NCBI GenBank assembly: GCA_964586425.1
Contig: CAZPHI010000004.1
Coordinates: forward strand, 1-64,000
DNA length: 64,000 nucleotides
Direction: 5' to 3'
Source of the DNA: CAZPHI01 sp964586425
Lineage (GTDB): Bacteria > Bacillota > Clostridia > Lachnospirales > Lachnospiraceae
This document shows, one piece after another, positions 43,378 through 52,686 of this stretch. The position numbers and the translations under genes were made by a program. Within the stretch, counting starts at the first letter, position 1. Each line of letters opens with the position of its first letter. Under the pieces are notes generated by a model. It worked only from the letters and a program-made list of their open reading frames with translations, did not search any database and had not been told where the DNA came from.

Positions 43378-44262
43378 ATGGGCAATTACGATTCAATAAA
43401 ACACCTTGGAAATCCGACAAATACATTGGAGATTATTAAAAAGTATGGGTTCGCATTCCAAAAAAAATTCGGACAGAATTTTCTGATTGATGCTAATGTT
43501 GTTGAAAAAATTGTGCGTGAAGCAGGAGTGACAAAGGATGATTTTGTATTAGAGGTTGGTCCTGGAATTGGAACAATGACGCAGATTCTATGTGAGAATG
43601 CACGTGAGGTTGCAGCAGTTGAAATTGATACAAACCTGATACCTATTCTTTCTGAAACACTTGGTGGTTACGATAATATCACAGTTATTAATCAGGATAT
43701 ATTAAAGCTTGATATTGCAAAATTAGCTGATGAAAAGAATGATGGTAAACCAATTAAAGTTGTTGCAAATCTTCCTTACTATATAACAACACCAATCATT
43801 ATGGGGCTTTTTGAAAGCCATGTGCCACTTGATAGTATTACAATAATGGTTCAGAAGGAAGTCGCAGACAGAATGCAGGTGGGTCCAGGAACAAAGGATT
43901 ATGGAGCACTTTCGCTTGCGGTTCAGTATTATGCAAAACCAGAGATAGTGTTAACTGTACCAGCAAGCTGCTTTATGCCTCGACCTAATGTCGATTCAGC
44001 AGTTATAAAGCTTACAAGATATACGGAGAATCCAGTTAGCGTCAAGGATGAAAAACTAATGTTCAGATTAATTAGGGCATCTTTCAACCAGCGCCGTAAG
44101 ACACTTGCCAATGGACTTAGTAACAGTGGCGAATTATCGTTGTCTAAAGAAACCATTGCACATGCAATTGAGGCGGCAGGCTTTTCGGCAAGCATTCGTG
44201 GAGAAGCACTTACACTCGCTGAATTTGCGAAGCTCGCAGACATCATCACCGACATGAAATAA
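43378..44262 (+). CDS. rsmA: 16S rRNA dimethyladenosine transferase (KsgA)
   Basis: 294 residues. It methylates A1518 and A1519 of 16S rRNA. 'KKFGQNFLIDANVVEKIV', SAM motif 'VLEVGPGIGTMTQIL' and catalytic 'NLPYYITTPII' are the KsgA pattern, and the C-terminal 'RASFNQRRKTLANGLSN' is family-typical. Chosen over Erm because of length and the 'NLPYYITTP' motif. Confidence 0.95.
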   Translation: MGNYDSIKHLGNPTNTLEIIKKYGFAFQKKFGQNFLIDANVVEKIVREAGVTKDDFVLEVGPGIGTMTQILCENAREVAAVEIDTNLIPILSETLGGYDNITVINQDILKLDIAKLADEKNDGKPIKVVANLPYYITTPIIMGLFESHVPLDSITIMVQKEVADRMQVGPGTKDYGALSLAVQYYAKPEIVLTVPASCFMPRPNVDSAVIKLTRYTENPVSVKDEKLMFRLIRASFNQRRKTLANGLSNSGELSLSKETIAHAIEAAGFSASIRGEALTLAEFAKLADIITDMK

Positions 44263-44353
44263 TATTTTGGCAAAACTATTATGAAACAGGTATTAATTGG
44301 CAAGCTGATTCATACTATTCCATTAAGAGGTTATTAGGAATAGGAGGGTCAGC

Positions 44354-45238
44354 TTGCTTGATTTTAGTCGATTAGTTTCATATCTCTATATATATGAACA
44401 GGATAATAAGGGAAAATGCGTTGGCCACGCAAAGGTTATGGTGCCGGTCACGGGAGGTAAAGCGGAAATAAGAGCAGAAATAAAAGGGGTATACGAAAAT
44501 GTACCTGTTGATTATAGTGCATATGCCTTGAGTCATTATGCTAAAGGTGCAGATACCGAAAGCAAAGAATTATACCGCTATCCGTTAGGAGAAGTTACAA
44601 TTGCAGATGGTGTAGGCAAATTCTATGCACAATCAGATAAAGTTAATGAATTAGATATCGAAAAAATAAGGGGATTATTATTCGTACATCCTGATAAAAG
44701 TAATTATATTGCAACTTTATATTATGATGAAGTAATTAAGGAAGAATATATAAAGGATATCAATGAGGTAGATGAATTAAAGAATGTAAGTCAAGAAGAA
44801 TTCGTAGAAGAGTTGCAAAAAAATGAGCAATTAGAAGAGCAATTAGAAGAGCAATTAGAAGAGCAATTAGAAGAGCTGATAGAAGATAAGCCACGGGAAG
44901 AGGAATTGACAGAAGAGTCGCCAGAAGAATCACCGGAAGAGGAATTACCGGAAGAACAGCTAGTTAGTGCAAATTCAATCAATGTTACGACATGCGAAAA
45001 ATATAGTGATTGGCACAACATTTTTGATAAATGTATTAAAATGCCAATTTTTGAAGATGATAATTTTTACGATTGTGTAGAGCTTGATCTAGAACAGTTA
45101 AGGTCAATTCCGTTATCCGACATAGGAATAACAAATAATAGTTTTTTGGTGCATGGATTCAATAATTTTAAAAGAGGACATAGAGATGATTGCCGTAATC
45201 CTTACTTTGGTTATTGGTATGTGGAGATGTATATATAG
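44354..45238 (+). CDS. Acidic-repeat protein of a Lachnospiraceae family (DUF6128-like)
   Basis: 294 residues, TTG start with AGGAGGG five bases before it. The N-terminal 140 residues ('VSYLYIYEQDNKGKCVGHAK') and the C-terminal 60 ('NNSFLVHGFNNFKRGHRDD') are separate conserved blocks; from memory they fit a family labelled DUF6128. Between them is a Glu-rich linker with 'EEQL' four times, then 'EESPEESPEEELPEEQ'. Function unknown. The 3' end overlaps the convergent GNAT gene by 28 bases. Confidence 0.7.
   Translation: MLDFSRLVSYLYIYEQDNKGKCVGHAKVMVPVTGGKAEIRAEIKGVYENVPVDYSAYALSHYAKGADTESKELYRYPLGEVTIADGVGKFYAQSDKVNELDIEKIRGLLFVHPDKSNYIATLYYDEVIKEEYIKDINEVDELKNVSQEEFVEELQKNEQLEEQLEEQLEEQLEELIEDKPREEELTEESPEESPEEELPEEQLVSANSINVTTCEKYSDWHNIFDKCIKMPIFEDDNFYDCVELDLEQLRSIPLSDIGITNNSFLVHGFNNFKRGHRDDCRNPYFGYWYVEMYI
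44825..44872 (+). repeat. 12-bp tandem repeat (4 copies) inside the acidic linker
   Basis: GAGCAATTAGAA is repeated four times without change, encoding EQLE units. The identity at DNA level suggests recent slippage and length variation between strains. Confidence 0.85.
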
Positions 45239-45771
45239 CGTGAATAATCATTCCAACGTCTATTAAGAAATACATAATCTTTTACATTGCTTTCGAATAC
45301 AAAGCCACAGCGAAGAGCTGTTTTGATAGAAGCTGTATTATTGGGTGATATATAAGCTTCAATTCGGTGCATATGAAATTCACGACATACAATCTGCAAT
45401 GCGTAATTAATAGCATTGCTTCCAATGCCGCATCTACGATAGGATTCGTCGATTTTATAACCAATATTGCAGCTACAGAAGGCACCATGCTTCATATTAT
45501 TGAAAGATATAGTTCCAACAATAATCTCAGGGTCTGAGATAAGAGATACAAAAAAACGAACCATATGCCCCTTAGTGAATTCAGCAAATTCGGATTCTAG
45601 CAGAGCTGCCTGATATTGACTTGTATAGAAATTGTGCGGCTTTTGTGTCTCAAATGGTTCGAATGAAGCACGATTTCTATAATAAAAATCTAATGTTTCA
45701 TTGCAGTGTGTGGCATCTAATATTTTAAGAATCAAAGTCCCATCAGAATATTCAGTTTGCATCTGGTTCAT
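45211..45771 (-). CDS. GNAT-family N-acetyltransferase (RimJ/RimL type)
   Basis: 186 residues. 'CNIGYKIDESYRRCGIGSNA' holds the acetyl-CoA Arg/Gly loop and 'HRIEAYISPNNTASIKTALR' the RimJ-like beta strand and helix; 'CGFVFE' closes the fold. The target is unknown; alpha-amino or polyamine acetylation is possible. It starts 2 bases after the tadA stop. Confidence 0.88.
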   Translation of the reverse strand: MNQMQTEYSDGTLILKILDATHCNETLDFYYRNRASFEPFETQKPHNFYTSQYQAALLESEFAEFTKGHMVRFFVSLISDPEIIVGTISFNNMKHGAFCSCNIGYKIDESYRRCGIGSNAINYALQIVCREFHMHRIEAYISPNNTASIKTALRCGFVFESNVKDYVFLNRRWNDYSRYIYISTYQ

Positions 45772-45773
45772 AA

Positions 45774-46289
45774 TCAGAGTTCCTTTCCATTTTGCTTAGA
45801 TGTAGATTTTTTTTGCTTACGCAGATTCTTAAAAAATGTTGTCATAAGTGAGGTGCACTCATCTTCCATAATGCCATTCTTTGTATCAACCTGATGATTG
45901 AATTGAGGCATGTTGAGTATATTAATAATTGAACCGGCACATCCAGCCTTGGGATTCATAGCACCTATAACAACTTTAGGAATACGTGCTTGAACAATAG
46001 CACCAGCACACATCTGACATGGCTCAAGTGTTACATACATAGTACATTCCTCAAGGCGCCAGTCGTTTAAAACACGGCTGGCTTTTTTGATGGCTGAGAT
46101 TTCAGCATGGCCAAGTGTGGTCTTATCAGTATTGCGTCGATTATATCCACGAGCAATAATCTTGTTATCATACACAATTACACATCCAATAGGAACCTCC
46201 ATCAGTGCAGCAGCTTTTTTTGCCTGTTTAATTGCTTCCTTCATATATTTTATGTCATTATTTTGAATAGATTTAGTATCAAATTCCAT
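45774..46289 (-). CDS. tadA: tRNA-specific adenosine deaminase
   Basis: 171 residues. It converts A34 to inosine in tRNA-Arg(ACG). 'GHAEISAIKKA' gives the zinc His and proton-shuttle Glu, and 'TLEPCQMCAGAIVQARIPKV' the two Cys ligands. The ATG at 46289 follows GGAGG; earlier in-frame starts overlap that site. The position next to the SRP RNA and dnaX is a conserved Firmicute arrangement. Confidence 0.93.
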   Translation of the reverse strand: MEFDTKSIQNNDIKYMKEAIKQAKKAAALMEVPIGCVIVYDNKIIARGYNRRNTDKTTLGHAEISAIKKASRVLNDWRLEECTMYVTLEPCQMCAGAIVQARIPKVVIGAMNPKAGCAGSIINILNMPQFNHQVDTKNGIMEDECTSLMTTFFKNLRKQKKSTSKQNGKEL

Positions 46290-46406
46290 ATTTTCCTCCA
46301 TAGCCAAACCTATACTTGCGATAAAGTTTAGATGTACTGATATTATATGATAATAATTGTAAAATGAAAAGAATAATATACCAAGAGTTTTACATCGTTA
46401 ATTATC

Positions 46407-46435
46407 TTGACAAAATAGGCAAATATAGATATACT
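46407..46435 (+). promoter_or_regulatory. Promoter of the SRP RNA gene
   Basis: Perfect TTGACA (46407-46412), 17 bases, TATACT (46430-46435). A second TATAAT lies at 46471-46476, closer to the RNA 5' end, with a TTGCTG/CAGCAA inverted repeat in front. Confidence 0.7.
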
Positions 46436-46490
46436 TTCAATATTGCTGTGGATATATCAGCAATCTATATTATAATTGTTTATAAAGTTT

Positions 46491-46761
46491 CCGTGCAGCC
46501 GGGGAGTTAGCGGCACCCTGTACCAGCAATCCGCTATAGCTGGGGTGATGCCGTGCTTAGGGTAGTGGCTTGTGGAGCTGCCCGATGTAAGTGGTGTTGA
46601 CGTCTGGGTCTTTCGCAACAGAAATTCACGAATCATGTCAGGTCAGGAATGAAGCAGCATTAAGTGAAATCTTTTGTGTGCCGAAAGGTCGCCTGGGCCG
46701 AGCTAACTGCATCGGTAACGTCTGTGAGCTATTACACGAAGCACGACGCACGGATTTTTTT
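46491..46761 (+). ncRNA. ffs: Signal recognition particle RNA, large (Alu-containing) type
   Basis: The 5' CCGTGC (46491-46496) and 3' GCACGG (46748-46753) close the molecule, followed by seven Ts as terminator. The SRP54-binding apical hairpin is canonical: GTCAGGTCAGGAATGAAGCA. The 5' part (GCCGGGGAGTTAGCGGCACC) forms the Alu domain. It is about 263 bases, the Bacillus/Clostridium long form. It guides membrane proteins to the translocase with Ffh. Confidence 0.95.
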
Positions 46762-46870
46762 GCGTGAATTAAGCCTATAAAATGTAGAAAACTGTTCACA
46801 AAATCTCATTTAAAGTGGTATTATTTTAATATATGTAATAATAGAAAATTACAATGTTGGAGGACTAAGG

Positions 46871-47272
46871 ATGAGCGATGAACAATTAAAGAACAGTGAA
46901 GATATGAAACTATTTTATATGCAGCAGATGAATCGTTTTTTGGTGAAAGCAGTTACTGTGCTTATATTGATTAGACAGCTTGCTGATGAGACAGAGTCAG
47001 TAAAGGACGCTAATAAGAGTTTTTCGAGTATTTCAGATGACTTGACATTGACAAAAGATGATGTGTCAACACTTCATGATAGTTGTGATACTTTAATGAA
47101 AGCTAACGAATCTGTCGTAGGACAGATATCTGAACTATCTGCATATAGCGAAGAAGTTGCAGCTCAGGCACAGTGCACATTAGCATTCGTTGAGGAAAGT
47201 GCGGGAGATTCAGAGGCTGTATCTAAGGATTTGGATCAGTTATATGATATGGTTCAGGAAGTAAATCAGTAA
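46871..47272 (+). CDS. Small coiled-coil protein, chemoreceptor-like fragment
   Basis: 133 residues, mostly helical. The second half ('LHDSCDTLMKANESVVGQIS', 'LSAYSEEVAAQAQCTLAFVE') has the heptad pattern of a methyl-accepting signalling coil, but is short of the hairpin tip. No membrane segment. GGAGG before the ATG. It may be a stand-alone coil or remnant of a chemoreceptor gene. It ends at a terminator. Confidence 0.6.
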   Translation: MSDEQLKNSEDMKLFYMQQMNRFLVKAVTVLILIRQLADETESVKDANKSFSSISDDLTLTKDDVSTLHDSCDTLMKANESVVGQISELSAYSEEVAAQAQCTLAFVEESAGDSEAVSKDLDQLYDMVQEVNQ

Positions 47273-47290
47273 TAGATTTGATAATATGGG

Positions 47291-47330
47291 AATGGATGGT
47301 CAATATGGCCATCTATTCTTGTTTTTGTTT
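47291..47330 (+). terminator. Terminator before the second PFK gene
   Basis: ATGGATGG (47292-47299) pairs with CCATCTAT (47309-47316), followed by TCTTGTTTTTG. Confidence 0.65.
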
Positions 47331-47356
47331 ACTTTAAAAAGAAATTATTATATAAT
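47328..47356 (+). promoter_or_regulatory. Promoter of the second PFK gene
   Basis: TTTACT (47328-47333), 17 bases, TATAAT (47351-47356), placed directly after the preceding terminator. Confidence 0.55.
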
Positions 47357-47403
47357 ATTGAAGGAATTGTTTACTGATAGGAAGATTACAGGAGGAATGG
47401 CTG

Positions 47404-48477
47404 ATGAAAAGAATTGGGATGCTTACAAGTGGTGGAGATTGTCAGAGCCTTAATGCATCAATGCGCGGTGTTGCTAAGACACTATTTGGTTCAGGAGAAG
47501 ATTTTGAGATATTAGGATTTGTAGATGGTTACAAAGGTTTAATGTATTGTAATTATAGAATTATGAAATCAGAAGATTTTTCAGGAATTCTTACCGAAGG
47601 TGGTACAATTCTCGGAACTAGCAGACAACCTTTCAAATTAATGACTATACCGGATGAGAATGGTAATGATAAAGTTCAATTAATGATTGACACATATAAA
47701 AAGTTGAATTTGGAATGTCTTGTAATTCTTGGAGGAAACGGTACTCACAAAACAGCCAATCTTTTGAGTGAAAGAGGCCTTAATATTGTTACACTTCCTA
47801 AGACAATCGATAATGATCTTTGGGGAACTGATGTAACATTTGGTTTTCAAAGCGCAGTTAACATAGCGACTAATGTAATTGATAATATTCATACAACAGC
47901 TTCTTCACATGGTAGGGTATTCATTGTTGAAGTTATGGGACATAAAGTAGGATGGCTTACACTTAATGCTGGAATTGCAAGTGGAGCTGATATTATTTTA
48001 TTGCCGGAGATACCATATGATATAGATAAAGTTATTGAAGCATTGAATCGTAGAACAAAACAGGGTAAGCGATTCTCGATTCTTGCTGTTGCAGAAGGAG
48101 CAATTTCAAAAGAAGATGCTGCTTTATCTAAGAAAGAACTTAAGGAAAAAAGAAAAGAACCACAATATCCGTCTATTTCATATGAGATTGGACATCAGAT
48201 TGAGGAAAGAACAGGACAGGAAGTAAGAGTTACTATTCCTGGACATATGCAGCGTGGAGGAAGTCCATGTCCATATGACAGGGTGCTTTCATCAAGATTT
48301 GGTGCAGCGGCAGCGGCATTGATTATGAAGAAAGAATATGGCTTTATGGTAGGATTAAAAGACGGAGAGATAGTTAAAGTTCCATTACAGGATGTTGCAG
48401 GAAAATTAAAATTCGTTGATCCTCAATCATCTATTGTTAAAGAAACTAAACTATTAGGTATAAGCTTCGGAGACTAG
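47404..48477 (+). CDS. pfkA: 6-phosphofructokinase (second copy)
   Basis: 357-residue PFK. 'GMLTSGGDCQSLNASMRG' is the nucleotide loop; 'GVPGT'-type sequence is replaced by 'TLPKTIDNDLWGTD', and 'VEVMGHKVGWLTLNAG' follows. The donor-choice pair is mixed: Gly in 'GGNGTHKT' (ATP-like) but Lys in 'PKTIDND' (PPi-like), so cofactor use is open. Compare the PPi-type enzyme at 11930. GGAGG is 7-8 bases before the ATG. Confidence 0.88.
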   Translation: MKRIGMLTSGGDCQSLNASMRGVAKTLFGSGEDFEILGFVDGYKGLMYCNYRIMKSEDFSGILTEGGTILGTSRQPFKLMTIPDENGNDKVQLMIDTYKKLNLECLVILGGNGTHKTANLLSERGLNIVTLPKTIDNDLWGTDVTFGFQSAVNIATNVIDNIHTTASSHGRVFIVEVMGHKVGWLTLNAGIASGADIILLPEIPYDIDKVIEALNRRTKQGKRFSILAVAEGAISKEDAALSKKELKEKRKEPQYPSISYEIGHQIEERTGQEVRVTIPGHMQRGGSPCPYDRVLSSRFGAAAAALIMKKEYGFMVGLKDGEIVKVPLQDVAGKLKFVDPQSSIVKETKLLGISFGD

Positions 48478-48529
48478 GCCAGAGTAGGTATAGAAGTAAT
48501 ATAAAAAAGGTTGTAAATGGAGGAATATA

Positions 48530-50101
48530 ATGGCATATACAGCATTATATAGAAAGTGGCGACCATCTGAATTTGAAGATGTCAAAGGTCAGGACCATAT
48601 TGTTACAACATTGAAGAATCAGATAAAAGCTGATAGAATTGGACATGCATATTTATTCTGTGGAACAAGAGGAACAGGTAAGACAACTATAGCAAAAATT
48701 CTTGCTAAAGCAGTTAACTGTGAGCATCCTGTTGATGGAAGTCCATGTGGTGAATGTGAAAGCTGTAAGGCAATTGCAGCGGGAAGTTCAATGAATGTAA
48801 TTGAAATAGATGCAGCATCAAATAATGGTGTTGATAATATTCGTGAGATAAGAGATGAAGTACAGTATTCACCTACATCAGGCAAATATAAGGTTTATAT
48901 TATTGATGAGGTTCATATGCTGTCTATAGGAGCATTTAACGCGCTCCTTAAGACACTTGAAGAACCACCGGCATATGTAATATTTATATTAGCCACAACT
49001 GAAGCTCATAAGATACCGATAACTATTCTTTCGAGATGTCAGCGTTATGATTTCAAACGAATATCAATAGAAACTATTGCAGACCGTTTGAAAGAATTAA
49101 TGATTGCAGAGAATATCAATGTAGAAGATAAAGCAATTCGATATGTAGCAAAAGCTGCAGATGGATCAATGCGAGACGCACTCAGCCTATTGGACCAGTG
49201 TATAGCATTTTACCTGGGAAAAGACCTAAAATACGACAATGTATTGGAGGTTTTAGGCGCAGTTGATGTGGAAGTATTCAGTAAAATGCTTCGAAGCGTC
49301 CTGGCTAGTGATACTGGCGCATGTATTCGCCAGTTGGAGGAGCTTGTAATGCAGGGACGTGATTTGAATCAGTTTGTTCTTGATTTTACATGGTATATGA
49401 GGAATCTTTTGCTCATACAATCATCAGATTCAGTTGAGGATGTTATTGATGTCTCAACAGATCAGATAAAGATTCTAAAAGAAGAATCCAAGATGATAGA
49501 TGGCGACACATTGATGAGATATATTAGAATTTTCTCTGAACTTTCTAATAATATAAAGTTCTCAACACAGAAGAGAATTCTGGTTGAGATAGCACTGATA
49601 AAGCTTACAAAACCTGCCATGGAGCAGAATTATGATGATATACTAAGCAGACTCACAATGCTTGAAAAAAGAATTGATGAAGGCATTGTAGTAACTAATG
49701 CATCTAATATGCAGATGGGCGCTAATACAGTTAGTGAAGCACCAAAGGAAGTTAGAAAAGCAGAACGTGCTGATATGGAACGAATCTGCGTCAATGCAAA
49801 AGGGATTATTGGGGCCAATGCTGAACTGACATGTAAGTTTTTATTTGCCCGAGAAGACAGTTTCAAGATGACTGTTGATAATGATAAGATTCTAATCTAC
49901 ACAAGTATAACACCTGGTGATAGAAAGAATATATATGAAGCTGAATTGAACAGATTCTTTAAAGAAACAGAAGGAATAGATGTAGATTTTGAATTCAGCG
50001 AAAAAGAGATGGCTCAAACTGAGTCAGATGAAGGAATGCCAAGTGGCATTAATATTGAACAATTTGATACTATAGAAAATGATGATCTTAAGGAGGTATA
50101 A
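48530..50101 (+). CDS. dnaX: DNA polymerase III subunits gamma and tau
   Basis: 523 residues; clamp-loader ATPase of the replisome. Walker A 'GTRGTGKTTIAKIL', zinc cysteines 'CEHPVDGSPCGECESC', Walker B 'VYIIDEVHMLS', and 'LEEPPAYVIFILATTEAHKI' are all present. The C-terminal 150 residues are the tau-type tail. It starts the conserved dnaX-ybaB-recR block. Confidence 0.96.
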   Translation: MAYTALYRKWRPSEFEDVKGQDHIVTTLKNQIKADRIGHAYLFCGTRGTGKTTIAKILAKAVNCEHPVDGSPCGECESCKAIAAGSSMNVIEIDAASNNGVDNIREIRDEVQYSPTSGKYKVYIIDEVHMLSIGAFNALLKTLEEPPAYVIFILATTEAHKIPITILSRCQRYDFKRISIETIADRLKELMIAENINVEDKAIRYVAKAADGSMRDALSLLDQCIAFYLGKDLKYDNVLEVLGAVDVEVFSKMLRSVLASDTGACIRQLEELVMQGRDLNQFVLDFTWYMRNLLLIQSSDSVEDVIDVSTDQIKILKEESKMIDGDTLMRYIRIFSELSNNIKFSTQKRILVEIALIKLTKPAMEQNYDDILSRLTMLEKRIDEGIVVTNASNMQMGANTVSEAPKEVRKAERADMERICVNAKGIIGANAELTCKFLFAREDSFKMTVDNDKILIYTSITPGDRKNIYEAELNRFFKETEGIDVDFEFSEKEMAQTESDEGMPSGINIEQFDTIENDDLKEV

Positions 50102-50106
50102 TTACA

Positions 50107-50457
50107 ATGGCAAAGCGTGGAGGATTCCCTGGTGGTATGCCAGGTAACATGAATAATCTTATGAAACAGGCTCAGAGAATGCAGAAGCAGATGGAGGAGT
50201 CTACAAAAGAGTTAGAAACAAAGGAATTTACTGCTACAGCAGGTGGTGGAGCAGTTGAAGTAACTGTAACAGGTAAGAAAGAAGTTGCAAAGGTAAAATT
50301 ATCACCAGAAGTTGTAGATCCTGATGATATTGAGATGCTTGAAGACTTAATAGTTGCTGCAACTAATGAAGCATTAAGAAAGATGGAAGATGAATCACAG
50401 TCACAGATGTCAAAGATTACTGGTGGTCTAGGAGGACTTGGTGGAGGTTTATTCTAA
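50107..50457 (+). CDS. ybaB: YbaB/EbfC nucleoid-associated protein
   Basis: 116 residues with a Gly/Met-rich head ('RGGFPGGMPGNMNNLMKQAQ'), the dimer helix 'RMQKQMEESTKELET' and beta strands 'GGGAVEVTVTGKKEVAKVKL'. Binds DNA as a dimer. It is 5 bases after dnaX, the usual order. Confidence 0.95.
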   Translation: MAKRGGFPGGMPGNMNNLMKQAQRMQKQMEESTKELETKEFTATAGGGAVEVTVTGKKEVAKVKLSPEVVDPDDIEMLEDLIVAATNEALRKMEDESQSQMSKITGGLGGLGGGLF

Positions 50458-50518
50458 GTTAAATTATAATAAGCCAGATATCAAGAAAAAGCAAAGGAAT
50501 CTATAGGACGGTGAGACG

Positions 50519-51115
50519 ATGGATCTTTACGGAAGTCAGATTAATAGATTAATAGAAGAACTTGGAAGATTACCAGGCGTTGGAGCTAAATCAGCACAAC
50601 GTCTGGCATTTCACATTATTAATATGCCATCAGAGGATGTTAGTCGTCTTGCAGATGCAATTGTGGATGCAAAATCAAAGGTTCGCTATTGCAAGGAATG
50701 CTATACTCTTACAGATGATGAGCTATGCCCGATTTGCAAGAATGCAAAGAGAAATCATAGAGTGATTATGGTAGTTGAGACTCCAAGAGATATGGCGGCA
50801 TATGAGAAAACACAGAAGTATGAAGGCGTATATCACGTACTTCATGGGGCGATATCACCAATGCTAGGAATTGGGCCTAACGATATAAAGCTGAAAGAAT
50901 TAATGCTTAGACTTCAGCAGGATGTCGATGAAGTGATTATCGCAACAAATTCAAGCCTCGAAGGGGAGACAACGGCGATGTATATTAGTAAACTTGTCAA
51001 ACCAACAGGCATTAAGGTTACAAGAATAGCAAGTGGAGTTCCAGTCGGAGGCGATTTGGAATATATTGATGAAGTTACACTTCTTCGTGCACTTGATGGT
51101 AGAACAGAACTTTAA
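50519..51115 (+). CDS. recR: Recombination protein RecR
   Basis: 198 residues. The HhH motif 'LGRLPGVGAKSAQRLAFHII', four-Cys zinc knuckle 'CKECYTLTDDELCPIC' and TOPRIM domain ('IMVVETPRDMAAYEKTQKY') are intact. With RecFO it loads RecA at gaps. The next gene, a JetA/MksF-like protein, begins 25 bases later with no terminator between. Confidence 0.96.
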   Translation: MDLYGSQINRLIEELGRLPGVGAKSAQRLAFHIINMPSEDVSRLADAIVDAKSKVRYCKECYTLTDDELCPICKNAKRNHRVIMVVETPRDMAAYEKTQKYEGVYHVLHGAISPMLGIGPNDIKLKELMLRLQQDVDEVIIATNSSLEGETTAMYISKLVKPTGIKVTRIASGVPVGGDLEYIDEVTLLRALDGRTEL

Positions 51116-51140
51116 AAATATGTAAGATAAGGACGCAGAT

Positions 51141-52673
51141 ATGGCTACAGAACACATTTTCCTGAATGATATTATATCCGATCACAGAGAAAGAATGCTG
51201 AATATAAAGAAGTATTATCCATTCTTTAAATTATGCGATATATCTTTCTCTCAGTTTAAGGACGGCAAATATCAGGTTTTAGATATGGGATATATTGTTA
51301 TGGCCATTTTGCGCTTTTTTATTGAGGAGAATAATTTTAAAGAAAAAGACGTTACGTATGTTGAGTTTGTAGCATTTGTATCACAATGTGTAAGACGTGA
51401 TTTTGCGATGGAACTTACTGCGGATGAATATAAGGAAATTGCCGATTTTGTCTTTGACAAGATTAAGAATGATGGCAGGCCTTTTGATTTTGAATATTTT
51501 GATCCTGTTGATAGAAAGAAACGAATTTCAAGAATGAAGGTTATTGAGAGCAGGATTATTGATAATACAGTTTGGTATTCGATTAGTGCGGATGCTATAG
51601 AGTTCTATTTAGATACCAAAGAGATTAAGGATGAAAGTCGTATTAGTGTACAGCAGCTTCTCTTGGAGAAGATGATAAATGCTCAGGATTTTGGTGGTGG
51701 AACTCAGGTTATTGCTAGAATAAACGAAGAAGTAAATCGTCTTTTGCAAAAGAAAAATGAAGTGCTGAATATCCTATCTGCAGATGTATATGCTGGAATG
51801 GATGCCTACGACGAATTTGTTGATACGGGTATGCGTTGGTTTGATGATGAGGAAAAACTATTTGTTAAGAATATGGAGTTGATTGAGGCTGCAAGAAAAA
51901 GAGCAGAGGAAAATCAATCTGTTGCACCAAGAACGCAGGCAATTACACAGATATATGAACTTGAAAATCAACTAAAAATTGCTATTAATAAACATAGCGA
52001 ATTGCTTAGAGCATGCACGGATATGCAAAAGATGACGGATGATATTGTACGCAGGGCGAAGTTAAGCAGATTCAGAAGTCATCTGGATTTTGCAGGTGCG
52101 CTTAAGGATATGATCGAAACAGATAATGCAGATTTCATGAGCATGATAATCGCACCATTATTAAAACCTCATGCAACAAAAACATTTTACCTTAAAAATA
52201 TTGATGAATGCCTCAATGTTAAGAGTGGAAGGTATGAAAAGGCGGAAAAGATAAGTCGTGAACCACAGAAGGATATTGTGTTTGATGATGAGATAGAAGA
52301 AGAGAGAATCGAACATAACTATTGCTTCTTTATGGGATGTATAGTTGAGATGTTGAAGAGTCAGAATACATTCACATTAAGAGATTTGAATGAGTATCTT
52401 AGCGAAAGATATTCGGAACGCATTCTTGCTAATGGTGATTATTATTCATTTATGATTCATCTGTGTCAGAAGAAAGAGTATCATCTTGGTGAGGGCGGAC
52501 GCTTTACAGAGAGCTTCTTAGATGCAATTCTTGCCAAAGAATATGCAAAGGGTGAGAGTATTGAGTTCTCAATTGAGCTTGCTCAGGGTCAGGAAGAGGA
52601 TATGATTGAAATTGGCAATATATGCAGGATGACGAATATAACATTCACAAGAACTGATAATAAAGAGGAATAA
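51141..52673 (+). CDS. MksF/JetA-like kleisin of an SMC complex
   Basis: 510 residues. Two winged-helix-like parts flank a central helical coil ('QIYELENQLKIAINKHSELL'). The order and size fit JetA/MksF, the kleisin of Wadjet/Mks condensins; from memory this lineage is labelled DUF5716 (JetA family). It would bridge the SMC heads. It lies 25 bases after recR and 13 bases before the KITE-like gene. Confidence 0.72.
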   Translation: MATEHIFLNDIISDHRERMLNIKKYYPFFKLCDISFSQFKDGKYQVLDMGYIVMAILRFFIEENNFKEKDVTYVEFVAFVSQCVRRDFAMELTADEYKEIADFVFDKIKNDGRPFDFEYFDPVDRKKRISRMKVIESRIIDNTVWYSISADAIEFYLDTKEIKDESRISVQQLLLEKMINAQDFGGGTQVIARINEEVNRLLQKKNEVLNILSADVYAGMDAYDEFVDTGMRWFDDEEKLFVKNMELIEAARKRAEENQSVAPRTQAITQIYELENQLKIAINKHSELLRACTDMQKMTDDIVRRAKLSRFRSHLDFAGALKDMIETDNADFMSMIIAPLLKPHATKTFYLKNIDECLNVKSGRYEKAEKISREPQKDIVFDDEIEEERIEHNYCFFMGCIVEMLKSQNTFTLRDLNEYLSERYSERILANGDYYSFMIHLCQKKEYHLGEGGRFTESFLDAILAKEYAKGESIEFSIELAQGQEEDMIEIGNICRMTNITFTRTDNKEE

Positions 52674-52686
52674 GGAGGAGCGAAAG

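Noticed and set aside
43378..44262. Erm macrolide-resistance methyltransferase
   Set aside because: Motifs, length and housekeeping setting fit KsgA/RsmA.
44825..44872. Possible CRISPR-like array
   Set aside because: Units are 12 bp and contiguous, with no spacers, and they encode part of a protein.
44791..45021. Ser/Cys/Asn-rich open frame on the minus strand
   Set aside because: It is the antisense of the Glu-rich repeats; no ribosome site and the plus-strand gene is convincing.
46871..47272. Complete methyl-accepting chemotaxis protein
   Set aside because: No membrane segment and the coil stops before the conserved hairpin tip.
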